A stretch of DNA of 64,000 nucleotides from Trematomus loennbergii (lineage: Eukaryota > Chordata > Actinopteri > Perciformes > Nototheniidae). Below, in pieces: positions 41,735-54,180 of the stretch. The first letter of the stretch is position 1. Each line of letters opens with the position of its first letter. The DNA lies in assembly GCA_012861695.1 (NCBI GenBank), contig JAAOOA010001125.1:92415-156414 (forward strand), given 5' to 3'. The translations under genes were made by a program, and so were the position numbers. The notes beneath the pieces are model-generated. The model was not told where the DNA came from. It saw only the letters and a list, made by a program, of their open reading frames with translations, and did not search any database.

Positions 41735-43302
41735 TGTATGGAAAGCCTGTAGTGGTGGAGACTGACCACCAACCTTTAGTGACTATCTTAAAGAAGCCCA
41801 TCCACACAGCCCTGCCCGTCTGCAGAGAATGTTGCTCCGGCTGCAGAGCTACGACATCAGTTTGGTGTACAAAAAGGGCAAGTATATGTATGTAGCAGAC
41901 ACTCTTTCACGTGCTCCAACCACACAAACATCTCAAAGCCCTGCTGAAAATGATGCTTATGAAGTTATGTCTGTGAGCTACATCTCCACAGCCCGCCTGG
42001 AAGAACTCAGAAAGCACACAGCAGAGGACGAAGATCTGCAAGCCCTCAGTGCAGTAATTAATAGAGGATGGCCCATCCGACAGAATCAGCTCCAAACTGC
42101 TGTCCGTCTCTTTTTTCCCTACAGAGATGACATGACAGTAGAAGAGGGAATTGTCATGAAAGGCCACAAAACTGTCATTCCTCAGTCCCTGCACAGAGAG
42201 TACATCAAAATAGTGCACAGAGGACACCCCGGCATTGAAGCAACCAAACGCAAAGCAAGAAGCATCATCTTTTGGCCAGAAATGTCTAGAGACATCACTG
42301 AGGAGTTGCTTTCATGTGCAGTGTGCAACAGCACCAGATCCCATCAGCAAAAGGAGCCCCTCCAGCTTCATCCTGTGCCAGATCTCCCATGGTCCACAGT
42401 GGCAACAGACATCTTCGAGTGGCATGGAAAACGGTATCAGGTGCTGGTTGACTCATACTCTGGCTGGTTTGAAATCGACCTTCTCCGGGATGTGACCTCA
42501 TCAACTGTGATAACTAAATTGAAGAGACATTTCTGCACACCACACACACTCATCTCTGATAATGCTTGATAATTTCAAGGACTTTGCAAAACAGTGGGAC
42601 TTTGTTCACATCACCAGCAGTCCTGAATACCCACAGTCAAACGGACTAGCAGAGAGAGCAGTTCGCAGTGCAAAACAGCTGATGGAACGTTCACACAGAG
42701 ATGGCACAGATGTCTTCCTCAACCTGGTAAATCTCAGAAACATTCCCCGTGATCTGACGTTAGGCTCTCCTGCTGAACGCCTGATGTCACGACAAACATG
42801 TGCAGCCATCCCTGTGAGCACTAAACTGTTACAGCCAAACCCAAAAAATGCACAACTAATCAGAACACAATTCCTCAACAAGCGGCTCATCTTAAAGCGC
42901 CACTATGACATCTCAAGTTCTCCTCTGAAACCCCTGGCAGAGGGACATGTGATCACGATGCAGACCCCAAAAGGATACGATCGGCTTGGCGTTGTCAAGG
43001 AAGTGAGCGAGAAACCACGCTCTTACATAATCCAGGACTTCATACAGACGGAATCGTCCTCACATCATTCCTGTTCCTGAGCAACAGCAGGCTCAAGACT
43101 TCGACCCTCAAAACACCGACCCCTCTATGAAGGACTGTGTACCCCACACACCACAAACACCTGAGAGAAACAGCAGGCTGACACAGAACAGTTCCCCTTC
43201 ACTACCAAGACACACATCACATTTCCCTTGCAACAACAGTGACACACCATACATAACACGATCAGGTCGCACATGCAAACCAAACCCTAAATATGTGCAG
43301 TA
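41735..43302 (+). pseudogene. Ty3/gypsy-like pol: RNase H end and integrase, frameshifted
   Basis: It begins in RNase H ('VYGKPVVVETDHQPL'), shifts frame, and continues with 'MLLRLQSYDISLVYKKGKYM' and 'VADTLSRAP'. Then comes integrase: a zinc-binding HHCC region ('HREYIKIVHRGHPG' ... 'CAVCNSTR') and a catalytic core with 'WSTVATDIFEWHGKRYQVLV', 'LISDNA' and, after a break at 42562, 'PQSNGLAERAVRSAKQLM' carrying the catalytic Glu. About ten residues are lost at the break. A further shift near 43045 leads to a tail ending 'RSGRTCKPNPKYVQ' with TAA at 43300-43302. Protease and reverse transcriptase are missing. Confidence 0.85.
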
Positions 43303-43479
43303 ACGCTGTTGGACAATACTTGTTAAAGTGATATGTTTAGTCATTTCCTTTTCCTGTTACATGGTAAGGTATTTAGTAATGGTTTATTGTTTGTGTCACC
43401 AAATGCTAAAGGAATGTTCAAATCATCTGCCTTAAATGTTATTTTCTTTCAGATAGAAACATCAGCTAAAGAGAAGGGA

Positions 43480-43704
43480 TGTAGATCATTCTCATATGAT
43501 TAAGTTTGTCCTTTGCAGGCCACTGTAGCTAGTGCGCCACCCGGTGACGTGTTAAGGTATTAGGCATTCAGTTGTTAGTCGGCATGCAACGTACATGTTC
43601 ACTGTACATGCTGTGGTCATAAATAAAACAACCACTTGCCTATGCATTGTGTATTCTTGTACATACACACATGCATGTATTAAGAAGTATCAACAACTTC
43701 TACA
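43480..43704 (+). mobile_element. 3' LTR of the gypsy-like element
   Basis: It starts TGTAGA directly after a purine-rich tract ('agctaaagagaaggga', 43464-43479), the expected polypurine primer. It ends TCTACA, so the LTR has TG...CA ends with a 6-base inverted repeat. An 'aataaa' poly(A) signal lies near 43620. It is 225 bp. The 5' LTR is absent, so age cannot be estimated. 43303-43479 is the 3' untranslated spacer. Confidence 0.78.
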
Positions 43705-44064
43705 GTTCCGGCTAGCGTGTACTTTTTCACAGTTTTCTGGCTCTCCAAAATGGAGGTTCTTTCCGGGCCAACAACCGGGCTGAGTATGCTAAACTAGTGA
43801 GAGAATCGCTGGCAACTACAACAAAATAAACATATTTTACCGTGATTTAATTGTAATACACGTTTCAAAATGATGAAGTAACAACATACTGATACCGGTT
43901 AGTAAAAACCATGAATTAATGCTTTGTCAAGTCTGCAGACAGACGGCAGGCGAAAAACCTTTTAAAATGCTTGTTTTCTGAATGGAGATCGGCTAAGCTA
44001 ATGCAGTATATGCTCCGACCGTCCACACTCACAACAACGGCCTATACAGACATAAATAAACCAG

Positions 44065-44308
44065 TGTAGTGCCGAGAGAAGGGAGTCGGAGGCGGTGCAT
44101 CGAAGGTGCAAATCTGTACTTTAATGAGCAGCAGAAATGCACATGCTGTCGGGTCGCAGCCCGAGAAGAGAAGAGAAAGTGAAAGGGACACACACACACA
44201 GTAGGCACCCCGGAGGTACCGTCAACATATATGTCCGGGCGGAAACAATACCCCAACCTGTAGTTCCTGGATTGAATTATGTAACCCCGTTAATTAGTGA
44301 TCACTACA
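44065..44308 (-). repeat. TRIM LTR (low-coordinate copy)
   Basis: The 3' LTR in element orientation. On the minus strand it carries a possible poly(A) signal 'attaaag' near 44118. Nearly identical to its mate. Confidence 0.9.
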
Positions 44309-45422
44309 CAAGCCCCCCAGAATTCAACCATGGACACAATCCTCACGTCCGGGAGGAAGCACCACAGGGGCCGAGGATGGCGGGGCCGCCGGCGAGGGCC
44401 GGGCCATGTAACGGGGCCGCAGGAGAGGGTAGGGGCCCCAACGAGGGCGAGGGCATCCCCACCGGGGGGTGGGGGGTGGGCCGGAACGGGCCGTCGTCAG
44501 GGGGGCGCAGAAAGCAGGGTCGCTGCGTTGCGACGTGGGCACGGGCGTGAAAAACCCGGAGGTCCCCAGCAGGGAGGAGCGCGCCCAGCCGCTGGCGAAG
44601 GCACAGCGGCGGCGGGTACGAAGTCCTCGGGAGGAAGGAGCCGTGTCCCCGGGAGGAGGGAGCCGTGGACAGGGGAGAGGCCAGACGGGGCGCCATCCGA
44701 AGCCGCCGTCGAGGCGAACCGTGAGCCGCGGTAAGAGGAGAGGCCAGGCAGGGTCCGGGAGCGCGCCACCCATGGGCCGAAGAAGGCACGGGCGACGTCC
44801 GAAGCTGCTGCCGAGGCGAAGGAAGAGGCCAGACAGGGTCCCGAAGCGCGCCACCCACAGGCCGATGAAGGCATGGGCGACGTCCGAAACCGTAGAGTCG
44901 AGGCGAGACGGGGTCCAGAAGCGCGCCACCCACGGGCCGAAGAAGGCGTGTGTGACGTCCGAAGCCGCCGTCGAGGTGGTAAAAAAGCGAGAGGGTCCAC
45001 ACGAGGCCGACCAGACATGATCGAACCTCCTCTCCGGCACCACAAAAAAAACAGTCGGATGGCGATAGCCGCTAGCTGCTGTGGCTAGCCGTCGTTAGCC
45101 GTCGGCAGCTGCTAGCCGTTAGCAGTCGTGGCTAGCCGTCAGCGAGCGCAGCCGGACACGCAGCCGCATGTCCCGAATAAACCAGGCATGGTCTAGTATC
45201 GGCTCCATGGAAGGCTTGCCGTCCCCCAGTGCCGAAAAGCCGTGGAAATGGCGAGCGTCGTCCGCGGTCATTCCGGAGGGCGCACCGAGCCACAGTCTGC
45301 GCGCACGTGGCAGCCACGGACGTCCCCAAGAATCTCCGGCATTTCGAGAAAAACAGAGTCTGTTCTTTGCCGTGTTCGGTCCAGTCTCGGATCCTTCGCG
45401 AGACTTATGTCAGGGTCACCAA
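44309..45422 (-). other. TRIM internal region, GC-rich with three tandem modules
   Basis: No retroviral domain is seen in any frame. Between about 44755 and 44995 a 75-85-base unit occurs three times, each with 'gcgccaccca', 'aggccga' or 'gggccga', 'gaaggc' and 'gacgtccgaa'. Because it is GC-rich, long frames stay open on both strands, with three overlapping ones of 182-239 codons on the minus strand. They are low-complexity Arg/Pro/Ser and look accidental. Confidence 0.75.
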
Positions 45423-45664
45423 TGTAGTGCCGAGAGAAGGGAGTCGGAGGCGGTGCATCGAAGGTGCAAATCTGTACTTTAATGAGCAGCAGAAATGACA
45501 TGCTGTCGGGTCGCAGCCCGAGAAGAGAAGAGAAAGTGAAAGGGACACACACACAGTAGGCACCCCGGAGGTACCATCAACATATATGTCCGGGCGGAAA
45601 CAATACCCCCAACCTGTAGTTCCTGGATTGAATTATGTAACCCCGTTAATTAGTGATCACTACA
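45423..45664 (-). repeat. TRIM LTR (high-coordinate copy)
   Basis: The 5' LTR in element orientation; the primer-binding-site-like sequence lies just inside it at about 45407-45421. Confidence 0.9.
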
Positions 45665-45975
45665 CCAGCGACTGTATTCACCATGACACAGGCAGTCTGT
45701 GGTTTGTACTTGTTTAACTTTTGTCTAGTTTCTGAACATATATGAGGAGCTGTGAGCTCTGAGTGCTAACAGCTAACGGCTGATGTTGGTTTTCTGTGGT
45801 TCGCATTGAAGATGACGTCACGGCTCCGCCTACACTGCGTTACTATAGTTACTGCCCCAGTTCCTAAACTGTAATGGAAACGCAGCATAAAGTGAGCCTG
45901 GCCTAACAAGGCCTAACGAGGCCTAGCCATACCGTACTAAGCCGAGCGAGGCCCTGCAGTGGAAAAGCGCCATAA

Positions 45976-46170
45976 GTAATTTGTACTGTATTACATTTTG
46001 GAAGTAACTTGCCCAACACTAGCCGAGAGTAAGAGGGAGCAGCGCCCCTGTTACCTGGTGCAGAAAAAACCCTGTTATATATCATATGCACAATAATACA
46101 GCGTAGTTTTGGCAATGCAAATCTTAAATAATGCAACTTACAGTATATTAACTTAAAAGGGAAAGACTTA
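45976..46170. repeat. Old hAT-end fragment and unassigned sequence
   Basis: The phrase 'ggaagtaacttgcccaacac' near 46001 resembles the right terminus of the fish hAT group that starts 'GTTGGGTGTAACGCG' (see 63088). The rest is AT-rich with no gene. Confidence 0.5.
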
Positions 46171-46501
46171 CCCCTAGATTCCACCGGGTCCGTCTGCGGT
46201 GCGTTACGGGCGCGTTACGGGCGCGTTACGGGCGCGTTACGGGCGCGTTACGGGCGCGTTACGGGCACGTTACGGCTGCGCCGCGGTGCTCGCGCTCTTG
46301 ACCCACTGACCCACTCTAGTCAATGGGTGCTATTCCACCACACGCGGCGCGTTACGACTCAGAAGCGTCCCAGAAGCGGCTCGGCGCAGGGCCCTCTAAA
46401 AATAAAATTAGGATCGAATCCTATTTTTGTCGTGGCGCAGCCGTAACGTAAGGTCGGGCAGGCAGGAAGTGGAACGTTCAGAGCATATATAGCATATATA
46501 T

Positions 46502-46984
46502 TAGGGCTGTCAAGTTAACGCGTTAATAATAAAAATTAACGCCACTAATTATTTTAACGCGATTAACGCATGTGTATTTTTTGTCCTCGGCCGCCGTAGT
46601 TTCAGAGCGCATCGAGTTTAAAATACCATCTACAAGCTGATGCTGACAGCCCCGCTCCTGCTGCCCGCTTGTGGCAGACTACACTTCCACGCTCACCGGC
46701 AGGCCCGGACTGGCCATCGGGAGGACCGGGAGGGTGTGTGTATGTGTGGCGCGAGCGAAGCACACCTTACGTGTTGTTGTTAGCATCTGGTGCTAGCTAG
46801 CTGAGCTAACGGATATAAGGAGCTGTTTCAATGAAAACAGAGGAGCGACATTTCGCCGACAACTGCGCCGAGCACTTGACTTTATGCAGGTAGCCAGACA
46901 GCACACTCAGCACGGATAGTGCCGCAACACAGCTCATACACACAGGCATATATGCCTTGAGCTGCACATAGCTCCAACGATCCT

Positions 46985-47021
<37 letters not shown>

Positions 47022-47026
47022 ACACA

Positions 47027-47104
<78 letters not shown>

Positions 47105-47416
47105 ACACACAACACACACACAGTATTGTATGAGAGAGGTTCCAGGTTGAATTGAGGCGAATATTTGTAATGTTCAGGTTGTTGTGTTTAATATTCATGA
47201 GAATATTTGTCATTGTTCAAATGATAATAAACAAACATATAAAGCATATTTGTCCACTCATATGTTGATAAGAGTATTAAAAACTTGAAAGATATCCCTC
47301 TAAGGTACATTTAGAACAGATAAAAAATGTGCGATTAATTTGCGATTAATCGCGATTAACTATGGACAATCATGCGATTAATCGCGATTAAATATTTTAA
47401 TCGACTGACAGCCCTA
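46502..47416. mobile_element. Nested hAT MITE with TSD ATATATAT
   Basis: The ends TAGGGCTGTCAAGTTAACGC and 'tcgactgacagcccta' are inverted, with 8-base flanks ATATATAT at 46494-46501 and 47417-47424. AT-repeat flanks make the TSD less informative than others, but the TIRs are of standard hAT form. It contains the CA microsatellite at 46985-47122. Confidence 0.85.
46985..47122. repeat. (CA)n microsatellite
   Basis: About 138 bases of CA repeats with a few single-base interruptions; spurious Cys-Val ORFs on the minus strand. Confidence 0.98.
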
Positions 47417-47840
47417 ATATATATATATATATATACACACACACAAACTAATTTTGCAGACCCTACCCCTCCGTAGTCTTTCAAGTAGGAGGATAAATGC
47501 CAGCGTTCTCCTCCGGTTTACAGGCACTGTGTAAATTATATATATAGAATAATTATGATGATGAATGCATTTTTTTACCACTAAAATACAGAAACACATC
47601 TTTGATTCATGTCGTTTATAACTGGAATATTACAGTTATTATTAACTTTGTCTGTACAAAGTAGCCTGTCCAGGAAATATGCCCAAATCAACAACAACTG
47701 CGAGCCGGCAGGCAAGACGCTCCGCTTCTGAAATGCTTCTGAAACGCGCCTGGTAGGGTATGACGCCGGAGGAGGCCGGACCAAAACCGCGGCGCAGCCG
47801 TTACGCGGCGCAGACGGACCCGGTGGAATCTAGGGGTTAA

Positions 47841-48221
47841 AGGTGGGGTAGGTAAGTTTGAGAAACCGGCTCGAGATCGCTAGAATTTGAAAATACACAA
47901 CCGGAGAAAATCTGCCACTTCCTTACAGAGCCCCTCCTCCAACACACACGAACGCGCACATGACCAATGAGGGCACGAGATAAGTTTGTGCCCAGATGGA
48001 AGGCTGACAGGCAGGTAGGCCATCCAGTTATTTTAGCCGGGCCGGCTCAGATGATTGGTCGTGCTTTTTACAGTACTACGGCTTCCACAGATGACATTTT
48101 TTTATGGATTTTTTGTCAAAGCACTTCAGATATTCATTGCTATCGGGATGTTAAGAGCATTCCATGGAATATAACAACAAGTGTATCTCGAGCCGGTTTC
48201 TCAAACTTACCTACCCTACCT
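47841..48221. mobile_element. Family D TTAA MITE, copy 2
   Basis: The ends AGGTGGGGTAGGTAAGTTTG and its complement (one mismatch) are flanked by TTAA at 47837-47840 and 48222-48225. It is 381 bp and highly similar to copy 1 (9050-9413), including 'gccgggccggctca'. It inserted directly at the TTA edge of the preceding Harbinger-like MITE, so the two TSDs overlap. Confidence 0.92.
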
Positions 48222-48305
48222 TTAAAGTAGTCCAATAGACATATTGGTTCATTTAAATGCACCAAAGAAGTAAAATAATGTTGTGTATCATCAAAATAAT
48301 GTTGC

Positions 48306-48478
48306 ATATTCAATTCAATTCAAAACCTTTATTTATCCAGGTGAAATCCCATTGAGATGAATGATCTCTTCAAGGGAGACCTGCAGCAGTAGGTTCCACA
48401 TGAAGACATAAAAACATAAACAACAGAACAACAAAAGGACATCATACAGCAAAAGTTACAGGGATATAAATATGTTTT
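48306..48478 (-). mobile_element. 5'-truncated LINE 3' end
   Basis: 'gatctcttcaagggagacct' and 'acaaaaggacatcat' match 56350-56430, the 3' end of the minus-strand LINE at 56343-62044. It starts in an 'attcaattcaattc' simple repeat, the likely 3' tail. Only about 170 bases remain. Confidence 0.8.
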
Positions 48479-48480
48479 AT

Positions 48481-49395
48481 CAGGGTTGCCAACTCTCACG
48501 CATCTGGCGTGTGACACACGCTTTCACTCTCAATCTCACGCTCTCACGCTGCCCAAACTATTCTCACGCCAAAAACAAGATGAACCGATCGTTTTTGGTT
48601 GGTTATTTACAATGTTGAGTTGACAGCTGTTCCAGCTGTCAATCCGCTCCTCCCCGCCCCCACCACTCTTAACAACGTTAACAGACAGCAGAGCAGTGGG
48701 AGCCGGTTGGTCAATCCCCGACCCGTATTGCGCATGCGCAGATCTAAGATCCAGTAGAAATGATAAAAAAGTAAAAGTCTGCTGCTTATTGTTCTACTAT
48801 AGCCACACTAGAGTCAAAGAGTATATGAGAGTGAGAGTGTGTTAATTAATATATTGGCAGTTTGGAGTAAGTCTGTAGATTTGTTTGTGTGTGTGTTTCA
48901 TGTATAGGCCTCTCACGATAATTAATTTTGTTGGATACATTTTCCCGGAAATTATTGCGATAAACGATAATATTGTCGGCACCGTTGTATGACCATTTTA
49001 GACCACTGACATAATGATAATATATAATAATAATTCAAGTACATCCTTTCAAACTGCTAGTCACATCCTCATGTAAATGGCAATTTATCGAGGTCAGAAA
49101 AGTTATCGAGTTCATTTTTATTTATCGTACGATAAGTCAATTAATTGCTTATCGCGACAGGCACACAATAAAACTGTGGAAACAAACACGTGTTTGACTT
49201 TCATTAGTGAATGAAACTGTGTGCCCTTTATAGTCTGTGTCCAATATTGTGTATTTGTATATATTGTATATATATCCTATATATATGCTAAGGTCCCGCT
49301 GCTGACACGATAGCAGTCATTTAGTGCGCATATGTGTAATTAAACCCATGATATCAAAATCTCACTCCAGCCAGGTACCCAAAGTGACAACCCTG
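48481..49395. mobile_element. hAT MITE with 7-bp flanking repeat GTTTTAT
   Basis: The left end CAGGGTTGCCAACTCTCACG and the right end 'agtgacaaccctg' are inverted. GTTTTAT precedes (48474-48480) and follows (49396-49402). It is 915 bp. A further MITE-like unit is nested at about 48906-49171: 'taggcctctcacgataatta' and 'ttatcgcgacaggc' are inverted ends of a familiar fish type; its TSD was not resolved. Confidence 0.78.
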
Positions 49396-49703
49396 GTTTT
49401 ATTACGCCCATTATGACAACCCTGCTTAACTACATTTTGCAGGAGAAGCTTATTTGGTGGTTTTGGGCTGTGGCTAATTCCTGGAGTAAAAGTAGTGAAA
49501 AGGTGTTTTGGTCCTTGTTTTTGCAGCATTAGTGGAGACTGAAAGGTGTTCAATACACACAAATACTCCCACGTTTACATGCATTGTGTCTAAATCCTGT
49601 CTCTCTTTCCTCCTCTTCATTACCTCTTCATCACCTCTTCATCACCTCTTCCTCCTCTTCATCACCTCTTCCTCCTCCTCCTCTTCCTCCACAGGATAAG
49701 CAG
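49396..49703. other. Non-repeat sequence ending in a long polypyrimidine tract
   Basis: 49596-49692 is almost pure pyrimidine, with CCTCTTCAT-type repeats, ending in 'ctccacag'. It reads like a splice acceptor region on the plus strand, but simple-sequence expansion would look the same. Confidence 0.5.
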
Positions 49704-51254
<1,551 letters not shown>

Positions 51255-51258
51255 TTAA

Positions 51259-52961
51259 AGGGGCAGTACGTAATTGTTGGTGTTTATCGTCCTCTGCTGT
51301 CACTGATTTATTTAGATTATATTTATTGTACACAGCAGTGTACATGAACAGTCATCTAAAAGTCCCGCCCACTTACTGTCAGTCATCTAAAAGTCCCGCC
51401 CACTTACTGTCAGTCATCTAAAAGTCCCGCCCACTTACTGTCAGTCATCTAAAAGTCCCGCCCACTTACTGTCAGTCATCTGAAAGTCCCGCCCACTTAC
51501 TGTCAGTCATCTAAAAGTCCCGCCCACTTACTGTCAGTCATCTGAAAGTCCCGCCCACTTACTGTCAGTCATCTGAAAGTCCCGCCCACTTACTGTCAGT
51601 CATCTGAAAGTCCCGCCCACTTACTGTCAGTCATCTAAAAGTCCCGCCCACTTACTGTCAGTCATCTGAAAGTCCCGCCCACTTACTGTCAGTCATCTAA
51701 AAGTCCCGCCCACTTACTGTCAGTCATCTAAAAGTCCCGCCCACTTACTGTCAGTCATCTGAAAGTCCCGCCACTTACTGTCAGTCATCTGAAAGTCCCG
51801 CCCACTTACTGTCAGTCATCTGAAAGTCCCGCCCACTTACTGTCAGTCATCTGAAAGTCCGCCCACTTACTGTCAGTCATCTGAAAGTCCCGCCCACTTA
51901 CTGTCAGTCATCTAAAAGTCCGCCCACTTACTGTCAGTCATCTAAAAGTCGCCCACTTACTGTCAGTCATCTGAAAGTCCGCCCACTTACTGTCAGTCAT
52001 CTGAAAGTCCCGCCCACTTACTGTCAGTCATCTGAAAGTCCCGCCGACTTACTGTCAGTCATCTAAAAGTCCCGCCGACTTACTGTCAGTCATCTGAAAG
52101 TCCCGCCTTAACTGTCAGTCATCTAAAAGTCCCGCCCACTACTGTCATCATCTGAAAGTCCGCCCACTTACTGTCAGTCATCTGAAAGTCCCGCCGACTT
52201 AATGTCAGTCATCTAAAAGTCCCGCCCACTTACTGTCAGTCATCTGAAAGTCCCGCCCACTTAATGTCAGTCATCTAAAAGTCTCGCCCACTTACTGTCA
52301 GTCATCTGAAAGTCCCGCCCACTTACTGTCAGTCATCTGAAAGTCTCGCCCACTTACTGTCAGTCATCTGAAAGTCCCGCCCACTTACTGTCAGTCATCT
52401 GAAAGTCCCGCCCACTTACTGTCAGTCATCTAAAAGTCCCGCCCACTTACTGTCAGTCATCTCAAAGTCCCGCCCACTTAATGTCAGTCATCTGAAAGTC
52501 CCGCCCACTTAATGTCAGTCATCTAAAAGTCCCTCCCACTTACTGTCAGTCATCTCAAAGTCCCGCCCACTTACTGTTAGTCATCTGAAAGTCCCGCCCA
52601 CTTACTGTCAGTCATCTGAAAGTCCCGCCGACTTACTGTCAGTCATCTGTAAGTCCCGCCCACTTACTGTCAGTCATCTGAAAGTCCCGCCTGAAAGTCC
52701 CGCCCACTTAATGTCAGTCATCTCAAAGTCCCGCCCACTTAATGTCAGTCATCTGAAAGTCCCGCCCACTTACTGATGATCTGAAGTAAAAACAATTACA
52801 AAAAATCTATATATACTCTTAAATTAAATTAGCAAATGTATTTATAAAAATGCTGAAAATGATCTGAGACTAATTAAATACAGCAAACAATCAATACCAT
52901 ATCAAATAAAATCCAGATGAAATTAGGGCATTAAATCATCACATGTTTACGTACCGGCCCT
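51259..52961. mobile_element. TTAA-flanked MITE carrying a 31-bp minisatellite
   Basis: The ends AGGGGCAGTACGTAA (51259) and TTTACGTACCGGCCCT (to 52961) are imperfect inverted repeats flanked by TTAA at 51255-51258 and 52962-52965. It is 1703 bp, of which 1.4 kb is the minisatellite. The rest is an AT-rich right part. Similar in type to families D and E, which also start AGG after TTAA. Confidence 0.85.
51349..52774. repeat. 31-bp minisatellite, about 46 copies
   Basis: The unit is 'cagtcatctaaaagtcccgc' followed by 'ccacttactgt'. The main variants are TAAAA/TGAAA/TCAAA, CCCAC/CCGAC and ACTGT/AATGT, plus several one-base deletions between 51760 and 52180. There are no spacers between units. 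Confidence 0.97.
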
Positions 52962-52965
52962 TTAA

Positions 52966-54174
52966 GAACACTCTCTATCCGGCATCATGTTTTTATTTAA
53001 ATGCAATAAAAACACCTTTATTTCCCGACGCTCTGAACCTGCAGGATTTAATGAACGAGTGAATATTAGTTGTTATTGTTTGTGTAAATACGAAGCAGCT
53101 TGGTATCCAAAGCTTTATCTCCTTACAGATTCAGCAGGTCAATAAAATGACACGTTTCCACCGGACCATTCAACGGTTGCCAAAACAAACATTTCTCTTT
53201 ATTTAAATGTGAATATAATAAATCACAAGTATCTCTGCTTCTTGTATATTTCACCAGAAAACACCTGAATTATCCACAATATCACGTGTTTTAATGCCAA
53301 TAGATCTTGCATTTGACACTCTTGTAACAAACGTACTGGTTTGTATTGATCAGATATAATGTGATTATTATCCTGTGTGAAATAGAAATAAAGCAGCGAT
53401 ATGTCTTCCTTATATTTCTTATATTCCTGCTGAAAAACAACTCTAGGATTTTTATTATTATTTATTATAGTTATTTAGCGTTTCCTACACTGGTTAAATA
53501 TGTGGTCAGATTTGAGAGGAGAAACATGGAAATTAAATATAAATAATATTATGAGAATAAAGCTTTATTGGGAGTTTAATAAATAGATATAATTCAACAT
53601 AAAAATGTGAATTAAGTTGTGATTTTATTATTAATTGAAGTGGCTTTTTTATTTTTATAATATTGTATTTATACCTAATTTTATGGGGGAAAAATGCATC
53701 TTTATTCTCACAATATTACACATTTTCTTAAATAATTAAATTTATTTCTAAACTTTCTTTGTGGTTTTAAAATATATGTTTATTACGATTCATATAAAGT
53801 CAGAATTGATGATATTTAGAGATTTGGTTGCAATTTTATTGGTGAAAACAGGAAGAAATCAGGAGTAAAACGTGATTAAAAACTTTAAATAAAGCTGGTT
53901 TTCGCTCCACAGTTCTGTTCACAGAATCTGCACTTTAATAAACTTTAATACACTTTATTTATATCTTTGTTTTGGCAACTGAGGGAATCTGAAATGAGAG
54001 TTTTAAATGTGTAAATAATCCCTGCTGAGTTTGTAAATAATCTTTCCTGTTTTCACAGTTTTGTACTTTTCTGAGCTAGGAGGAGGAGATTTATTTAGAT
54101 GTGACTTTGTGAACCTTTTGTAGCGTTTGTTGTTCAGCAGAATGCATGTTCCTCTAGCTGCTGAGAGATCTGTA
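52966..54174. other. AT-rich DNA, possible 3' UTR
   Basis: No gene or TE is recognised. It is similar in composition to 49912-51254 on the other side of the MITE, so the MITE seems to interrupt one unique region. Confidence 0.55.
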
Positions 54175-54180
54175 AATAAA
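54175..54180 (+). terminator. Candidate poly(A) signal AATAAA
   Basis: 'tgtaaataaagctccagaaa' is followed by 'cctcagtctgactcc'. The hexamer with a TG-containing downstream region is compatible with the end of a plus-strand transcript. AATAAA is frequent in AT-rich DNA, so this is weak evidence alone. Confidence 0.35.

Larger units (their letters stand above)
44065..45664 (-). mobile_element. TRIM/LARD-like LTR retrotransposon, recent insertion
   Basis: Two direct LTRs, 44065-44308 (244 bp) and 45423-45664 (242 bp), each begin TGTAGTG and end CACTACA. They differ by one substitution and three tiny indels. A 4-base TSD CCAG flanks it (44061-44064 and 45665-45668). The internal region of 1114 bp has no gag or pol. 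Read on the minus strand, the inner edge of one LTR is followed by T then TGGTGACCCTGACAT, a good primer-binding-site shape, and the other inner edge is preceded by 'ttctggggggcttg', a polypurine-like tract. The element therefore runs on the minus strand. Family C copy 1 gives the near-empty site. Confidence 0.9.
43706..45975. mobile_element. Family C MITE, copy 2 (inverse, split by a TRIM)
   Basis: The right end 'cagtggaaaagcgccataag' and the internal phrases 'atgctaaactagtgagag' and 'tgttagtaaaaaccatgaat'-like sequence are the inverse of copy 1 (13860-14626). The outer left end was lost where the gypsy LTR abuts it. The TRIM at 44065-45664 divides it. Removing the TRIM rejoins the sequence exactly as in copy 1. 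Confidence 0.85.
46171..47836. mobile_element. PIF/Harbinger-like MITE with TSD TTA
   Basis: The ends CCCCTAGATTCCACCGGGTC and GACCCGGTGGAATCTAGGGG are perfect complements over 20 bases and extend further ('cgtctgcg'). TTA flanks both sides (46168-46170 and 47837-47839). Near its left end are about six copies of the 10-base unit 'gcgttacggg' (46200-46270). A hAT element is nested at 46502-47416. No transposase is seen. Confidence 0.9.

Noticed and set aside
44324..45043. Overlapping GC-rich ORFs up to 239 codons inside the TRIM
   Set aside because: Open on several frames and both strands because of high GC and tandem modules; no recognised domain.
51349..52774. CRISPR-like array of about 31-bp repeats
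   Set aside because: The units are directly tandem with no spacers, lie inside a TTAA-flanked MITE, and the genome is eukaryotic.
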